A DNA stretch of 64,000 nucleotides from UBA8106 sp964569695 (GTDB lineage Bacteria > Acidobacteriota > Vicinamibacteria > Vicinamibacterales > UBA823): NCBI GenBank assembly GCA_964569695.1, contig CAZMUA010000007.1:62001-126000 (forward strand). Direction: 5' to 3'. The notes under the pieces are model-generated. The model did not search any database, had not been told where the DNA came from, and saw only the letters and a list, made by a program, of their open reading frames with translations. The translations under genes and the position numbers were made by a program. Numbering within the stretch: the stretch's first letter is position 1; each line of letters begins with the position of its first letter. This document shows positions 34,823 through 43,404 of the stretch, piece by piece.

Positions 34823-35161
34823 ATGCCTCGTGTATCTTCAATAAGGGAGTTGCCTATGGTGGATCAAATAAGTTCTGAGCAGCAACCGACAGCAACCAAG
34901 GTAATAGACGCTTTCGTAACCATGATGGATAACGCACGTCACAACCAGACAACAATTAGACCCTCGGATGAGGATCTTGCCCGTGCTGTAACAGCTGCGA
35001 TTAAGTTGTACGCAGCTCGAGCTGAACAGACTAAGCAATTCCCTCTTCCACTAACCAAGGAAGCCACCACCACTGATGCTATTGTCGTCATCACAGAAAT
35101 GATGCGTTTTGCTGACCTCAATGCCTTTGACGTAAATATGTGGCTTGGTCGACGAAAGTGA
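34823..35161 (+). CDS. Small protein of unknown function in the Rieske/amidohydrolase operon
   Basis: 112 residues. The ATG at 34823 has an excellent AAGGAGG about 6 nt upstream. The sequence is predicted to be helical (for example SDEDLARAVTAAIKLYAARAE and TTDAIVVITEMMRFADLNAFD) with no Cys cluster, membrane segment or signal peptide. I do not recognise a family. Spacing of 27 bp from the Rieske gene and the strong ribosome site argue for a real, well-translated partner, perhaps a small subunit or adaptor. Confidence 0.7.
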   Translation: MPRVSSIRELPMVDQISSEQQPTATKVIDAFVTMMDNARHNQTTIRPSDEDLARAVTAAIKLYAARAEQTKQFPLPLTKEATTTDAIVVITEMMRFADLNAFDVNMWLGRRK

Positions 35162-35270
35162 GTCGAGGGCTCAGGTTGACGCCGGAAGACTACTTAAAGC
35201 AAGCTGGCATGTGAATATGCCGAGCGGACTACTAATACTGGGGTAGATGGGCTACTTGTAGGAGGAACAG

Positions 35271-36281
35271 ATGACCATGAAAAGATTGCGTGACTATTTT
35301 AAATTTCTCCCGACGTTCCTCCTTATACTTCTAACGGTACCAATCCAGGCAACCGCTCAGCCCGCCGACTGGGGACCAATGAGCCCGTCACTGGAGGATG
35401 TTCCCTATCCGCATCCCGTGTCATATATGTCATTCACGATGTCCGGACAGGATGTCCGAATGGCCTACATGGACGTATCACCAGTCGGGGCAGAAAACGG
35501 TAAGACGGTTGTGCTGCTTCACGGTGGAAATTTCTTTGCCGAGTACTGGAAGGGTACTATCGAGGTACTGCGAAACGAGGGATTCCGCGTGTTAGCCACC
35601 GACCGGATCGGGTACGGACGTTCATCCAAACCAATTCTGCCGTACACATTGCATGACATGGCACTCCATATCAAGCTACTACTCGACGAAAAGGGGATCT
35701 CGAAAGCCGCCATTGTGGGACACTCAATGGGAGGCATGGTGACGTCTCGTTTTGCATTTTCCTATCCGTCTATGACAACACATGCCGTTATGGTAAATCA
35801 GATCGGCTTGACTGACTCGCGGCTGGATCGTGCATGGCGTGATCACGAGTCTCAGTATCAAGCTAGTTTGAATCGGACTTACGATTCAATTCGTCGAGGC
35901 ATCGAACGTTACTTTGTCACTTGGAACCCCGAATACGAGTATTTTATTCGTCTGCACTACGGTTGGACTCAAAGTGGCGATTGGCCGCAATTCGCCATGG
36001 TACGCAGCCGTATTTCTCAGATGCTTTACGCTGATCCTGTTGTCCACGATTGGCCACACATCAAGGCAAAGACACTAGTCATTGGTGGAACGGAAGACGG
36101 TCCCAACTTTCCTGCCTTAGCAAAAAACGTGGCTGACACCATTCCGAATGCCGAATTGGTTCTTATCGACAACGTCGGGCACATTCCACATCTAGAAGCT
36201 CCAGATCAATTCCATGCAGAGTTAATTCGTTTCTTGAAATCTGACCCAGTTCCAGAGAGAAATGACACGGGCCGCCCTTAG
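35271..36281 (+). CDS. Exported alpha/beta hydrolase
   Basis: 336 residues. ATG start with AGGAGG 5 nt upstream. A signal peptide spans about 11-30 (ends ATAQ). The hydrolase core has HGGNFF (oxyanion hole), the nucleophile elbow GHSMGG, an acid in GGTEDGPN and the catalytic His in VGHIPHLE. A lid of about 70 residues follows the elbow. It probably hydrolyses an ester or lactone in the periplasm. It is 109 bp after the small unknown gene, so it may have its own promoter, though the order fits a degradation cluster with the amidohydrolase and Rieske genes. Confidence 0.87.
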   Translation: MTMKRLRDYFKFLPTFLLILLTVPIQATAQPADWGPMSPSLEDVPYPHPVSYMSFTMSGQDVRMAYMDVSPVGAENGKTVVLLHGGNFFAEYWKGTIEVLRNEGFRVLATDRIGYGRSSKPILPYTLHDMALHIKLLLDEKGISKAAIVGHSMGGMVTSRFAFSYPSMTTHAVMVNQIGLTDSRLDRAWRDHESQYQASLNRTYDSIRRGIERYFVTWNPEYEYFIRLHYGWTQSGDWPQFAMVRSRISQMLYADPVVHDWPHIKAKTLVIGGTEDGPNFPALAKNVADTIPNAELVLIDNVGHIPHLEAPDQFHAELIRFLKSDPVPERNDTGRP

Positions 36282-36308
36282 GTATGAGCTAAGTAACTCA
36301 TGCCTAAG
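36277..36308. terminator. Hairpin between convergent genes (no T run)
   Basis: CTTAGGTATGAG (36277-36288) and CTCATGCCTAAG (36297-36308) form a 12-bp stem with one G-T pair around an 8-nt loop. It overlaps the stop codon of the hydrolase and lies just before the stop of the ABC gene. Neither side has a T run, so it may act as a processing or Rho-type end. Confidence 0.4.
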
Positions 36309-36313
36309 CGCGG

Positions 36314-37009
36314 CTACAATTTTTCGATTGATTCGATTTGACCATCCCGTAAATGGACAATTGATTGCGCATGCATCGCAACGTCGCGCTCGTGGGTAAC
36401 CACGAAGAGGGTGTGTCCTGTCTTGTGTAAGCTGTCCAGCAGGTCGAGTAGTTCCGCCCCGGCGACCGAATCGAGATTCCCGGTGGGTTCGTCGGCAAGT
36501 AGAATGGATGGCTCGTTCACCAACGCACGCGCGATAGCTACTCGCTGCCGCTGGCCTCCAGAAAGCTCATTTGGACGATGTGTAATCCGATCCAAAAGAC
36601 CGACTTTTTCGATAGCCTGCCGTGCCCGAGCACGCCGTTCATCCGCGCCTACACCCGCATAGACCAGTGGCAACTCAACGTTCTGGAGTGCTGTAGCTCT
36701 CGCTAAAAGATTGAAGGTTTGGAAAACAAAGCCAATTTCTTCGTTGCGTACTTGTGCGAGATCATCTTCCGCCATCGAACTGACGTCACGACTGTTCAAG
36801 ACATACCGACCGCTGGTCGGAGTGTCTAAACACCCTAGGAGATTGAGTAATGTCGACTTGCCAGACCCTGAAGGCCCCATAATGGCAATGTAGTCACCTT
36901 TTTCAACGGTCAAATCGACGCCCCGCAAGGCATGCACTTCTTCAACGCCCATCTGATAACTCTTCGAGAGCGCCTCAACTTCAATCAGACTCATGTCATC
37001 TTGCCTCAC
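36314..37009 (-). CDS. ABC transporter ATP-binding protein, MacB/LolD type
   Basis: 231 residues. It has Walker A GPSGSGKST, the Q-loop FQTFNLL, signature LSGGQRQR and Walker B ILLADEPTGNLD, all typical of the MacB/LolD/FtsE group. The GTG start overlaps the stop of the upstream permease (GTGA); an ATG 15 nt further is also possible. It powers the two FtsX-like permeases encoded just upstream. It is the last gene of the exporter operon. Confidence 0.92.
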   Translation of the reverse strand: MRQDDMSLIEVEALSKSYQMGVEEVHALRGVDLTVEKGDYIAIMGPSGSGKSTLLNLLGCLDTPTSGRYVLNSRDVSSMAEDDLAQVRNEEIGFVFQTFNLLARATALQNVELPLVYAGVGADERRARARQAIEKVGLLDRITHRPNELSGGQRQRVAIARALVNEPSILLADEPTGNLDSVAGAELLDLLDSLHKTGHTLFVVTHERDVAMHAQSIVHLRDGQIESIEKL

Positions 37010-38286
37010 TCATGACGCAGTGCCTCAATTGGATCAAGACGCGACGCGCGGATAGCCGGCGCCATACCAAAGACGAGTCCAACGCTCGCAGAAAATCCTA
37101 GGCCCAGCGCAAACGACCACCAAGGTAATGAAATGGGAAAACCAGAAACGAAATGTACGAGGAGTCCAGTTCCACTGCCCAAGAGCACTCCTAGAACACC
37201 GCCGGCTAACGTCAATACTCCCGCCTCGACCAAAAATTGCCATAAAATTTCCTGCCGTTTCGCTCCCAAAGCTTTCCGTAAGCCAATTTCGTTCGTTCGC
37301 TCCGTCACCGACATCGTCATAATTGCCATCACACCTATTCCACCGACAAGTAGCGCGATAGAGGAAATAACGACAAGAGCTAGAAACACCGCCTGCGTGG
37401 TCCGCTCCCACACCCGCAACATCGCATCCTGGGTGACAAGATCGAAATCGTTCGGCTCATCGAGTCGTAGCCCGTGACGAATTCGCATGACTCCTTCAAT
37501 TTCACGCAATGCCGCTTCACGTTGCCCATCGCGTGGCATCACCGTAATCGTGACGTCACGATGGGCTCCTCCAGCCATTCTAAATCCTGGCACTCCAAAC
37601 TGACTTTGATAGCGACTGTACGGAATAACAGCAATATCATCCTGTCCTACGTTAAACCCTCCAGGACTCGGACGTGGTCCCATAACACCGATCACAGTAT
37701 ATGGTTGTCCGGCAACCCGAACTTTCTTGCCGATCGGATCAGTGAACGGAAAAAGTGACTGAAATGGTCCTTGTCCCAACACGACTACGGCGCGGCGGTG
37801 TTGCAATTCACTCGCCGTAAAAAACCGTCCGGCTTCGAGTGAAAGAAAACCAACTTCGGCGAAAAATTCCGACGTACCTAAAATCGATAATCGCTTCGTT
37901 TCTTCTCCACGATATGACAGCCGGCGTTGGCTATCACCAATACCGCTGCCCAGCATGGTATCGGTAAAGCGCACCGAATCGAGTGCTTCCAGGGCTCGGG
38001 CATCATTAGGAGTCAGATTAGGACGACGGATTAAATCAATGAAATCTTGGCCAGACATGAAACTGAGTCCACTGAATTTCGCTACGTAAATAGTATTTGG
38101 ACCCGTTTCTTCCACAACCGCTTTAAACGAGCTGTCGAAACCACGGACCAGTGAGGTCATACCAACGATTGCCGTAATTCCGATCACGACACCTACGATC
38201 GTTAAGGCTGAGCGCATCTTGTTCGCGCGCAGCGTCTGAAACGCCATGAATCCAATCTCGTTAAACAGCGCAATCCGAAGTTTCAA
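37006..38286 (-). CDS. MacB-like ABC permease (second of two)
   Basis: 426 residues. N-terminal membrane helix (about 24-46, ending in the conserved MTSLVRGFDSSF) followed by a periplasmic MacB-PCD domain (about 60-280). Three C-terminal helices belong to the FtsX domain, with TERTNEIGLRKALGAKRQEILWQFL between them. The closing SRLDPIEALRHE is typical. The protein differs clearly from the permease upstream, so the transporter is probably a heterodimer. It begins one base after that gene ends. Confidence 0.9.
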   Translation of the reverse strand: MKLRIALFNEIGFMAFQTLRANKMRSALTIVGVVIGITAIVGMTSLVRGFDSSFKAVVEETGPNTIYVAKFSGLSFMSGQDFIDLIRRPNLTPNDARALEALDSVRFTDTMLGSGIGDSQRRLSYRGEETKRLSILGTSEFFAEVGFLSLEAGRFFTASELQHRRAVVVLGQGPFQSLFPFTDPIGKKVRVAGQPYTVIGVMGPRPSPGGFNVGQDDIAVIPYSRYQSQFGVPGFRMAGGAHRDVTITVMPRDGQREAALREIEGVMRIRHGLRLDEPNDFDLVTQDAMLRVWERTTQAVFLALVVISSIALLVGGIGVMAIMTMSVTERTNEIGLRKALGAKRQEILWQFLVEAGVLTLAGGVLGVLLGSGTGLLVHFVSGFPISLPWWSFALGLGFSASVGLVFGMAPAIRASRLDPIEALRHE

Positions 38287-38287
38287 A

Positions 38288-39514
38288 TCATTCCTTTCCG
38301 AGCGCTTCGATCGGACTCAGGCGGGCCGCACGCAGTGCCGGATACAAGCCGAAAATCAGACCCACGATACCCGTCATACCGACGCCAAGAACGGCTGACC
38401 ATCCTTCCACAGCGGCAGGCACTGGAGTGGTCTGCTCAATCACGAGCGCCACGCCGAATCCGAGCACAATACCCACGACGCCGCCAATAAAGGAAAGCGT
38501 GATCGACTCGGCTAAAATCTGCCACGTGATGTCACGACGGCGGGCACCGAGTGCCTTCCGGAGACCAATTTCTCTCGTCCGCTCGGTGACAAGCATTAAC
38601 ATGATGTTCATTATGACGATTCCACCCACGACCAACGACAGGGCTACCACACCGATAAGAACAGCGAAGATCCCTTCTGTGGCTGTCTCCCACAATCCAA
38701 GAATCGTACCTGAGGTGAATAGCCCGAAATTGTTGTCTTGAGTTGGCTTGAGTTGACGCTGAATCCGGAGCGCAACGACGGCATCCTCCATCGTCTTTTG
38801 CATCTGACTCGGGTCCTCAGGCTTCACCATGAGCGACAGGCTTCGACGAATCCCGAAGATCTTTTGATGGGCACCTAGCGGGACGATAACGAATTCATCC
38901 TGCGAGCGTCCGAATACCGCCCCTTTCTTCGCACTAACCCCTATGACCCGAAAATGCTGATCCTCAACCCTAATCGTCTTGTCGAGTGGATCTACATCCT
39001 CAAACAATCTGTCAGCAACACCCCATCCCAACACCGCCACCGGGCGACGACGTCGAACCTCAGTGGGTGTGATGAGTCGTCCTCGCTCGACTCCATAATT
39101 TGAGAAACGGATATGGTCCTCACTCACTCCCTCGATAGATGTTCGCTCAAGTTCACGACCACGATAAGTGACCCGACCACGCTGCTCAACCCTAGCCATG
39201 ATGGCTTCAACTGCTGAAGAGTAATTGTCAATCGCCACGGCATCATCGAGCGTGATGCGTGGATTTAGTCGTCGGGCCCGCTCCGCCTCGTCCTCGTCAG
39301 TGATAACGCCGACCCGTTCGACCATGAAGGCATCAGCACCAGCCTCCGAGGTGATCGCGTCGCTCACGGCTACATTCAAGCCCTGAATCAGCGTGACCAC
39401 TGCAATGATGGATGTTACCGCAACAATATTTCCAAGAACGGTTAGGAGGGATCGCAATTTGTGCGACCAGATAGCGCCTAGGGCGAGCCGAATGGCTTCA
39501 AAAAAAGAGGACAT
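38288..39514 (-). CDS. MacB-like ABC permease (first of two)
   Basis: 408 residues, ATG start. One N-terminal helix (about 22-46), a periplasmic MacB-PCD domain (about 55-270) and three C-terminal helices of the FtsX domain (from about 285), with the coupling stretch TERTREIGLRKALGARRRDITWQ. It ends in SPIEALGKE. It starts 17 bp after the membrane-fusion gene. With the second permease and the ATPase it forms a MacAB-like export system whose cargo is not evident; no outer-membrane factor is encoded here. Confidence 0.9.
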   Translation of the reverse strand: MSSFFEAIRLALGAIWSHKLRSLLTVLGNIVAVTSIIAVVTLIQGLNVAVSDAITSEAGADAFMVERVGVITDEDEAERARRLNPRITLDDAVAIDNYSSAVEAIMARVEQRGRVTYRGRELERTSIEGVSEDHIRFSNYGVERGRLITPTEVRRRRPVAVLGWGVADRLFEDVDPLDKTIRVEDQHFRVIGVSAKKGAVFGRSQDEFVIVPLGAHQKIFGIRRSLSLMVKPEDPSQMQKTMEDAVVALRIQRQLKPTQDNNFGLFTSGTILGLWETATEGIFAVLIGVVALSLVVGGIVIMNIMLMLVTERTREIGLRKALGARRRDITWQILAESITLSFIGGVVGIVLGFGVALVIEQTTPVPAAVEGWSAVLGVGMTGIVGLIFGLYPALRAARLSPIEALGKE

Positions 39515-39531
39515 GAGAGGGAGTTGCCCAA

Positions 39532-40812
39532 CTACTCCGATACACTAAAACCAAAGCTAAACCCTGAACTTTTATCGTCCTCAGTTTCTTCAAGGATGAC
39601 AGCGTCGCCGTCCATGAGTTCACGGACCTCAGCATAGGGACCCGTCACGACTTCGTCTCCTTCCTGTAGACCGTCCAGTACTTCGAAATAACGCTCACCA
39701 GCGATACCAATCTCAACCGGCGTGAAAACGACGATGGTATCTCGGAGAACAAATACACCTTCTCGCTCTTCCTCCTGATCATCCTCACGCACCGTCAAAG
39801 CCTGAATCGGCACTGCGACCGCACCGCCTCGCGTGGCAGTCGTAATATCTGCCGAGCAAGAGAAATCTTGGCGCACGCCAAGAATCTCTTCTTGAATCGT
39901 CACCTCAACTTCAAAATTCGTACCGCGCTGATCTCCTGAAGCAGCTGCAGATCCAGAGGCTTGGATTGCGCTTGAAGCAATCTTCGTCACATGTCCCCTG
40001 AAGGGCGTGTCCGGCATGGCATCGATTACGATCGACGCTTCCTGACCGAGTTTTACGTCACGAATATCAACCTCATCCACTTCCAGAACCGCAAGGATCA
40101 CCGACAAGTCTGCAACCGTCATCAGAACAGTCCCCGCGTTGTTCATAGTTCCAATAACCACGGTCTCACCCTGCTCAATGTTGAGTCGCGTAATAACACC
40201 AGCCATCGGCGCATCAATCGTAACCTTGCTCAACACATGACGAGCGCTCCGAAGATTGGCCGTCTCTTGCTGAAGTCGTTGCTCCTGTGCCCGCACCTCA
40301 GTTTCGCGAGCTTCCAACTCGCTACGTCGAACCTTCACTTCACTTTCGACACGGTCGAGTTCTTCTTGAGAAACGATCGAGTCTTTACTTAACCCGACAG
40401 CACGTTCCTCATTACGAAGGGCCAAGTCGAGATTGGCTTGCGAGGTCTCAACGGCCACGCGGGCGGCGTTCAGTAACTCCTGTGCTGCACGCAGTCCTGC
40501 AGTGCCCATCTCGACTGCGCTCTCAGCAGACTCAGGATCTATCAACATTAAGAACTGTCCTTCGTCCACCTGTTGCCCCTCTTCGACAACCAGATTAGTA
40601 ACTCGGCCCATAGTATCGGCACTGATATTCACCATCCGCTCGGGTTCAATCTTGCCTGAGGCGGCAACAGTGGCGACGAGATTACGACGCTCAATCCTCT
40701 CAGTTTGTACTTCAGGGATCTTCGAACGTTCCCGATAGCGAGTCCAGCCGAAGGCAGCGGCTGCCAAGATGATGAGGGTGAGGATGATGCCAACTTTCGT
40801 TCGATTTTTCAT
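39532..40812 (-). CDS. Membrane-fusion (HlyD/MacA-type) periplasmic adaptor
   Basis: 426 residues, ATG start without an obvious ribosome site. A membrane helix at about 8-24 anchors it. The first lipoyl half (RVTNLVVEEGQQVDEGQ) and the second (IDAPMAGVITRLNIEQGETV) flank an alpha-helical hairpin (about 100-195, Glu/Arg-rich). Beta-barrel and membrane-proximal domains follow. The last 40 residues are acidic and end in a Phe/Ser-rich tail. It links the ABC permeases to an outer-membrane duct in MacA-like pumps. Confidence 0.9.
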   Translation of the reverse strand: MKNRTKVGIILTLIILAAAAFGWTRYRERSKIPEVQTERIERRNLVATVAASGKIEPERMVNISADTMGRVTNLVVEEGQQVDEGQFLMLIDPESAESAVEMGTAGLRAAQELLNAARVAVETSQANLDLALRNEERAVGLSKDSIVSQEELDRVESEVKVRRSELEARETEVRAQEQRLQQETANLRSARHVLSKVTIDAPMAGVITRLNIEQGETVVIGTMNNAGTVLMTVADLSVILAVLEVDEVDIRDVKLGQEASIVIDAMPDTPFRGHVTKIASSAIQASGSAAASGDQRGTNFEVEVTIQEEILGVRQDFSCSADITTATRGGAVAVPIQALTVREDDQEEEREGVFVLRDTIVVFTPVEIGIAGERYFEVLDGLQEGDEVVTGPYAEVRELMDGDAVILEETEDDKSSGFSFGFSVSE

Positions 40813-40949
40813 AGCGTTACAGAGGTTGCACCTGTCTCATTGAAACCGTGTATGCGGAATGTCTCTTACTATACAACTCACAAAACCGTAATACTGTTTA
40901 CTATTTGTACCATTAAATGAAATATCCTGCCCTCAAAATCACACTTCCC

Positions 40950-41591
40950 TCAAGTAATTGGCGCTCGACAATCGACCACCCTGTCCACTTCCAATGGCCA
41001 CCACGCCGCGAAATCCGCATCTGACGAGGCGACTGGTAACACAAGTTCAAGGGCAGTGGGGTCGAATGGTAGAACCCCTCCACGCTCCTTGTATAGCTTT
41101 GCCAACTCCTGCCGAAATTCGTTAAAAGCCGGCGTCTCAAACACGACGAAAAACAATTGCCGCGTACGTCCGCCCGACGGCTCCCGCCTGACCGCCATAC
41201 AAACTGGGTTAAATTGCGCTTGCTCAAGCCCGACCGTGCGTGCAATCGCAAGAATCTCATTAGGCAGAAACACATCTTGTAAGCCCGCCAGAAATTCTCC
41301 CTGTAACACAATCGGCATACCAGGCTGTGACGGTGTCATTAACGATTGCATCGTCCGATGAAACACCTGTTGAAACAACTGCGGAACCAAAGAACTTGAT
41401 GGCACAAGCGTAATTAGTGCAGGGGTCGGTTGACCCATCTCCTGAACGTGAAGCGTCCACTCCGTAACTGTAGCTGCACCAATAGAGTACGGTTCCGCAA
41501 TGGTGTTTTGGACCGTTTTCAAAAACAACCAAGGCGCTCCCACAATGAGCAGCACCCCGCCTCCCATCTTCAGCCAGAAGCTTCTTCGCAT
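40950..41591 (-). CDS. Membrane-anchored protein of unknown function
   Basis: 213 residues, ATG start. One N-terminal hydrophobic segment (about 9-25) is followed by a soluble domain with no motif I recognise. Residues 110-130 (GLQDVFLPNEILAIARTVGLEQ) and FFVVFETPAFNEFRQEL suggest a mixed alpha/beta fold. It starts 44 bp after the M48 protease gene, and 137 bp separate it from the exporter's first gene, so it may share a transcript with either. No function can be assigned. Confidence 0.6.
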   Translation of the reverse strand: MRRSFWLKMGGGVLLIVGAPWLFLKTVQNTIAEPYSIGAATVTEWTLHVQEMGQPTPALITLVPSSSLVPQLFQQVFHRTMQSLMTPSQPGMPIVLQGEFLAGLQDVFLPNEILAIARTVGLEQAQFNPVCMAVRREPSGGRTRQLFFVVFETPAFNEFRQELAKLYKERGGVLPFDPTALELVLPVASSDADFAAWWPLEVDRVVDCRAPIT

Positions 41592-41635
41592 GACGACCCT
41601 ACCCCTGTCTCAGCATCGGAAAACACACCAGAACC

Positions 41636-42361
41636 TCAACCATGTTGACGCAGTCTCACGATGCGGTCTTCGATACTGGGATGCGTGGACAGATAGACCC
41701 CAAGCATGGACTGTTCGGACTCTTGGTTGAGTACTCCCAATCTGTTTAAGAGACGGCTCGAACCAGACGGATCGAACCCCGCTGCCTTCGTCATTAGTAC
41801 ACCTAGTGCGTCAGCTTCAAACTCATGATTCCGTGAATACGCGCGTTCTAGACCTTGGAGCCCAGTTTTCTTAAGCCAAGGCACCAGCCACCCTCGCCCC
41901 GCTGTGGCGAGGGAGACCACAGAGAGCGCAGCCTGACTCAGTAACCGATTGATTGCATGGCGTCGAATGACATGCGCCATCTCGTGGGCTACCACAAAGG
42001 CAATCTCATCGCGGTCGTGATGACACAAGCTCACAAGAGACCGGTCCACAAAGATAAATCCACCGGGAAGCGCGAAAGCCGAGGGCTGTCCCTTCGCAAG
42101 GGTCGCCACCTCAAAGCGATGCAATTTATTACGTACTACGGACACCAAGCGATCGCTAATCCCGTCAAGAAACAGCTGGTCATTTCCATCCGCTCCGGTC
42201 GGCACTTCATTGCGAACAAGTTCTGCAAGATTTCGGCCAACCGCGTACTCCGCCCGGATGGCCTCCTCCTCACTCCCGGCAGCCGATGCCCATACCCACT
42301 TGGCAGTTTTAAATTTACTGCCAACCATTCGCCCGAATCTATAAAAACCACTGTCTCTCAT
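41636..42361 (-). CDS. M48-family metallopeptidase (BepA/LoiP-like)
   Basis: 241 residues, ATG start. The zinc motif is HEMAH (H126, E127, H130) and the third ligand is the Glu of NHEFEAD (near 186). A short Ser/Ala-rich hydrophobic stretch after the active site (about 136-155) is usual in the family. The first 25 residues are basic and have no clean signal peptide. M48 proteases of this size maintain outer-membrane proteins or degrade misfolded envelope proteins. It is divergent from the copper cluster and upstream of an anchored unknown protein. Confidence 0.87.
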   Translation of the reverse strand: MRDSGFYRFGRMVGSKFKTAKWVWASAAGSEEEAIRAEYAVGRNLAELVRNEVPTGADGNDQLFLDGISDRLVSVVRNKLHRFEVATLAKGQPSAFALPGGFIFVDRSLVSLCHHDRDEIAFVVAHEMAHVIRRHAINRLLSQAALSVVSLATAGRGWLVPWLKKTGLQGLERAYSRNHEFEADALGVLMTKAAGFDPSGSSRLLNRLGVLNQESEQSMLGVYLSTHPSIEDRIVRLRQHG

Positions 42362-42451
42362 GGTCTGTTTGCGTCATAACCATTGTACTGCCGTGTCTGT
42401 CAGTTCAAATCAAAATTGCAATAACTACTCACTAAATGATTAAATTTAGTC

Positions 42452-42820
42452 GTGTCTATTGTTTGGATTCAAAGGGTCGCGTCGCTTGCTTTGGTGATGT
42501 ACCTACTCGGCACCGGCAGCGGATTGGTCTCCGTATTGGGGCAACCGATGCTAGCTGTGTGCGGCCACCATGCAAGTGGTGAATGTACGATGGCCATGTG
42601 TCTCATGCAAGAGCATGGGAAATCCTCGGTAGACCTCGAGCCTACGCTGGTCTGTCCGACAGAGATTCAACTTATCGAGGCGATGGTGTTAGATCCCCAT
42701 GAAGAAGCTCCTTCACATCGCGTGGCATCCGTCACAAGGATCACTGTTGATTCCATCGCCCTGTCATCCCTGTTCAGTGATTACATGTCCCAACCCCTAG
42801 AACTTCCACCTATAAGCTAG
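42452..42820 (+). CDS. Small exported Cys/His/Met-rich protein beside copC/copD
   Basis: 122 residues from a GTG at 42452; an ATG at 42497 (start of MYLLGTGSG) is an alternative that keeps most of the export segment. The N-terminal hydrophobic region (about 6-32) looks like a signal peptide. Next comes CGHHASGEC followed by TMAMCLMQEHG, an unusual density of Cys, His and Met that fits copper(I) binding. A later Cys lies in LVCPTE. I do not know a named family. The position right before copC suggests a periplasmic copper chaperone or sensor. Confidence 0.55.
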   Translation: MSIVWIQRVASLALVMYLLGTGSGLVSVLGQPMLAVCGHHASGECTMAMCLMQEHGKSSVDLEPTLVCPTEIQLIEAMVLDPHEEAPSHRVASVTRITVDSIALSSLFSDYMSQPLELPPIS

Positions 42821-42971
42821 TCCTCCCCTGCTTGTACGTTTTGTTTAAAGGCGGCTGTTGCTGAAACGGATGCGTTGGATGGATATTCCAACGTATTGCT
42901 GCACTTGATCGCAGTCTATTGTCAGCAGCGCTTTACAAAGAATTATTAAATTTAATGAAAGGAGCTTCAAA

Positions 42972-43343
42972 ATGATACTGAATAGAACAGCGTTCACCTG
43001 GTGCTTTGTACTGGCGATAATGACGATCGCAACCACGCTGGCACACATGCGCATCGAAAAAACTATGCCTGAGGCTGGTGCTGTGTTGTCTGAATCACCC
43101 CATCACATTCAAGTCTGGTATACACAAGCACCAGATCCGGCCATCAGCAAACTGACTCTTGAAAGCAAGAATGGCGTAGTGGTCCTTGGTGATACGACTG
43201 TTCAAGCTGACAAATCTTTGGTTGCATTACTCCCGTCTTCCCTTCCAACAGGTACATACACGGTGAAGTGGCGCGCCGCGGGAGACGATGGCCATGCCCA
43301 ACGTGGCGACTTTTCTTTTACGATTCAAACGGCTGAACGATGA
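42972..43343 (+). CDS. copC: Copper-resistance protein CopC
   Basis: 123 residues. ATG start with AAAGGAG 7 nt upstream. A signal peptide ends before A-H-M-R, so the mature protein would start with His (the histidine-brace ligand). The rest is the short beta-barrel: MPEAGAVLSESP, the GTYTVKWRAAGDDGHAQRGDFSFTI end with the D-x-H copper ligands. The Met-rich Cu(I) loop of longer CopC proteins is absent. CopC binds copper in the periplasm and passes it to CopD, encoded 61 bp downstream. Confidence 0.9.
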   Translation: MILNRTAFTWCFVLAIMTIATTLAHMRIEKTMPEAGAVLSESPHHIQVWYTQAPDPAISKLTLESKNGVVVLGDTTVQADKSLVALLPSSLPTGTYTVKWRAAGDDGHAQRGDFSFTIQTAER

Positions 43344-43404
43344 ATCACACGAGGGTGAGCTAGCCTAGAGTAAGCCTCTCACTCCTTGGCCAGTTTTGTG
43401 ACCT

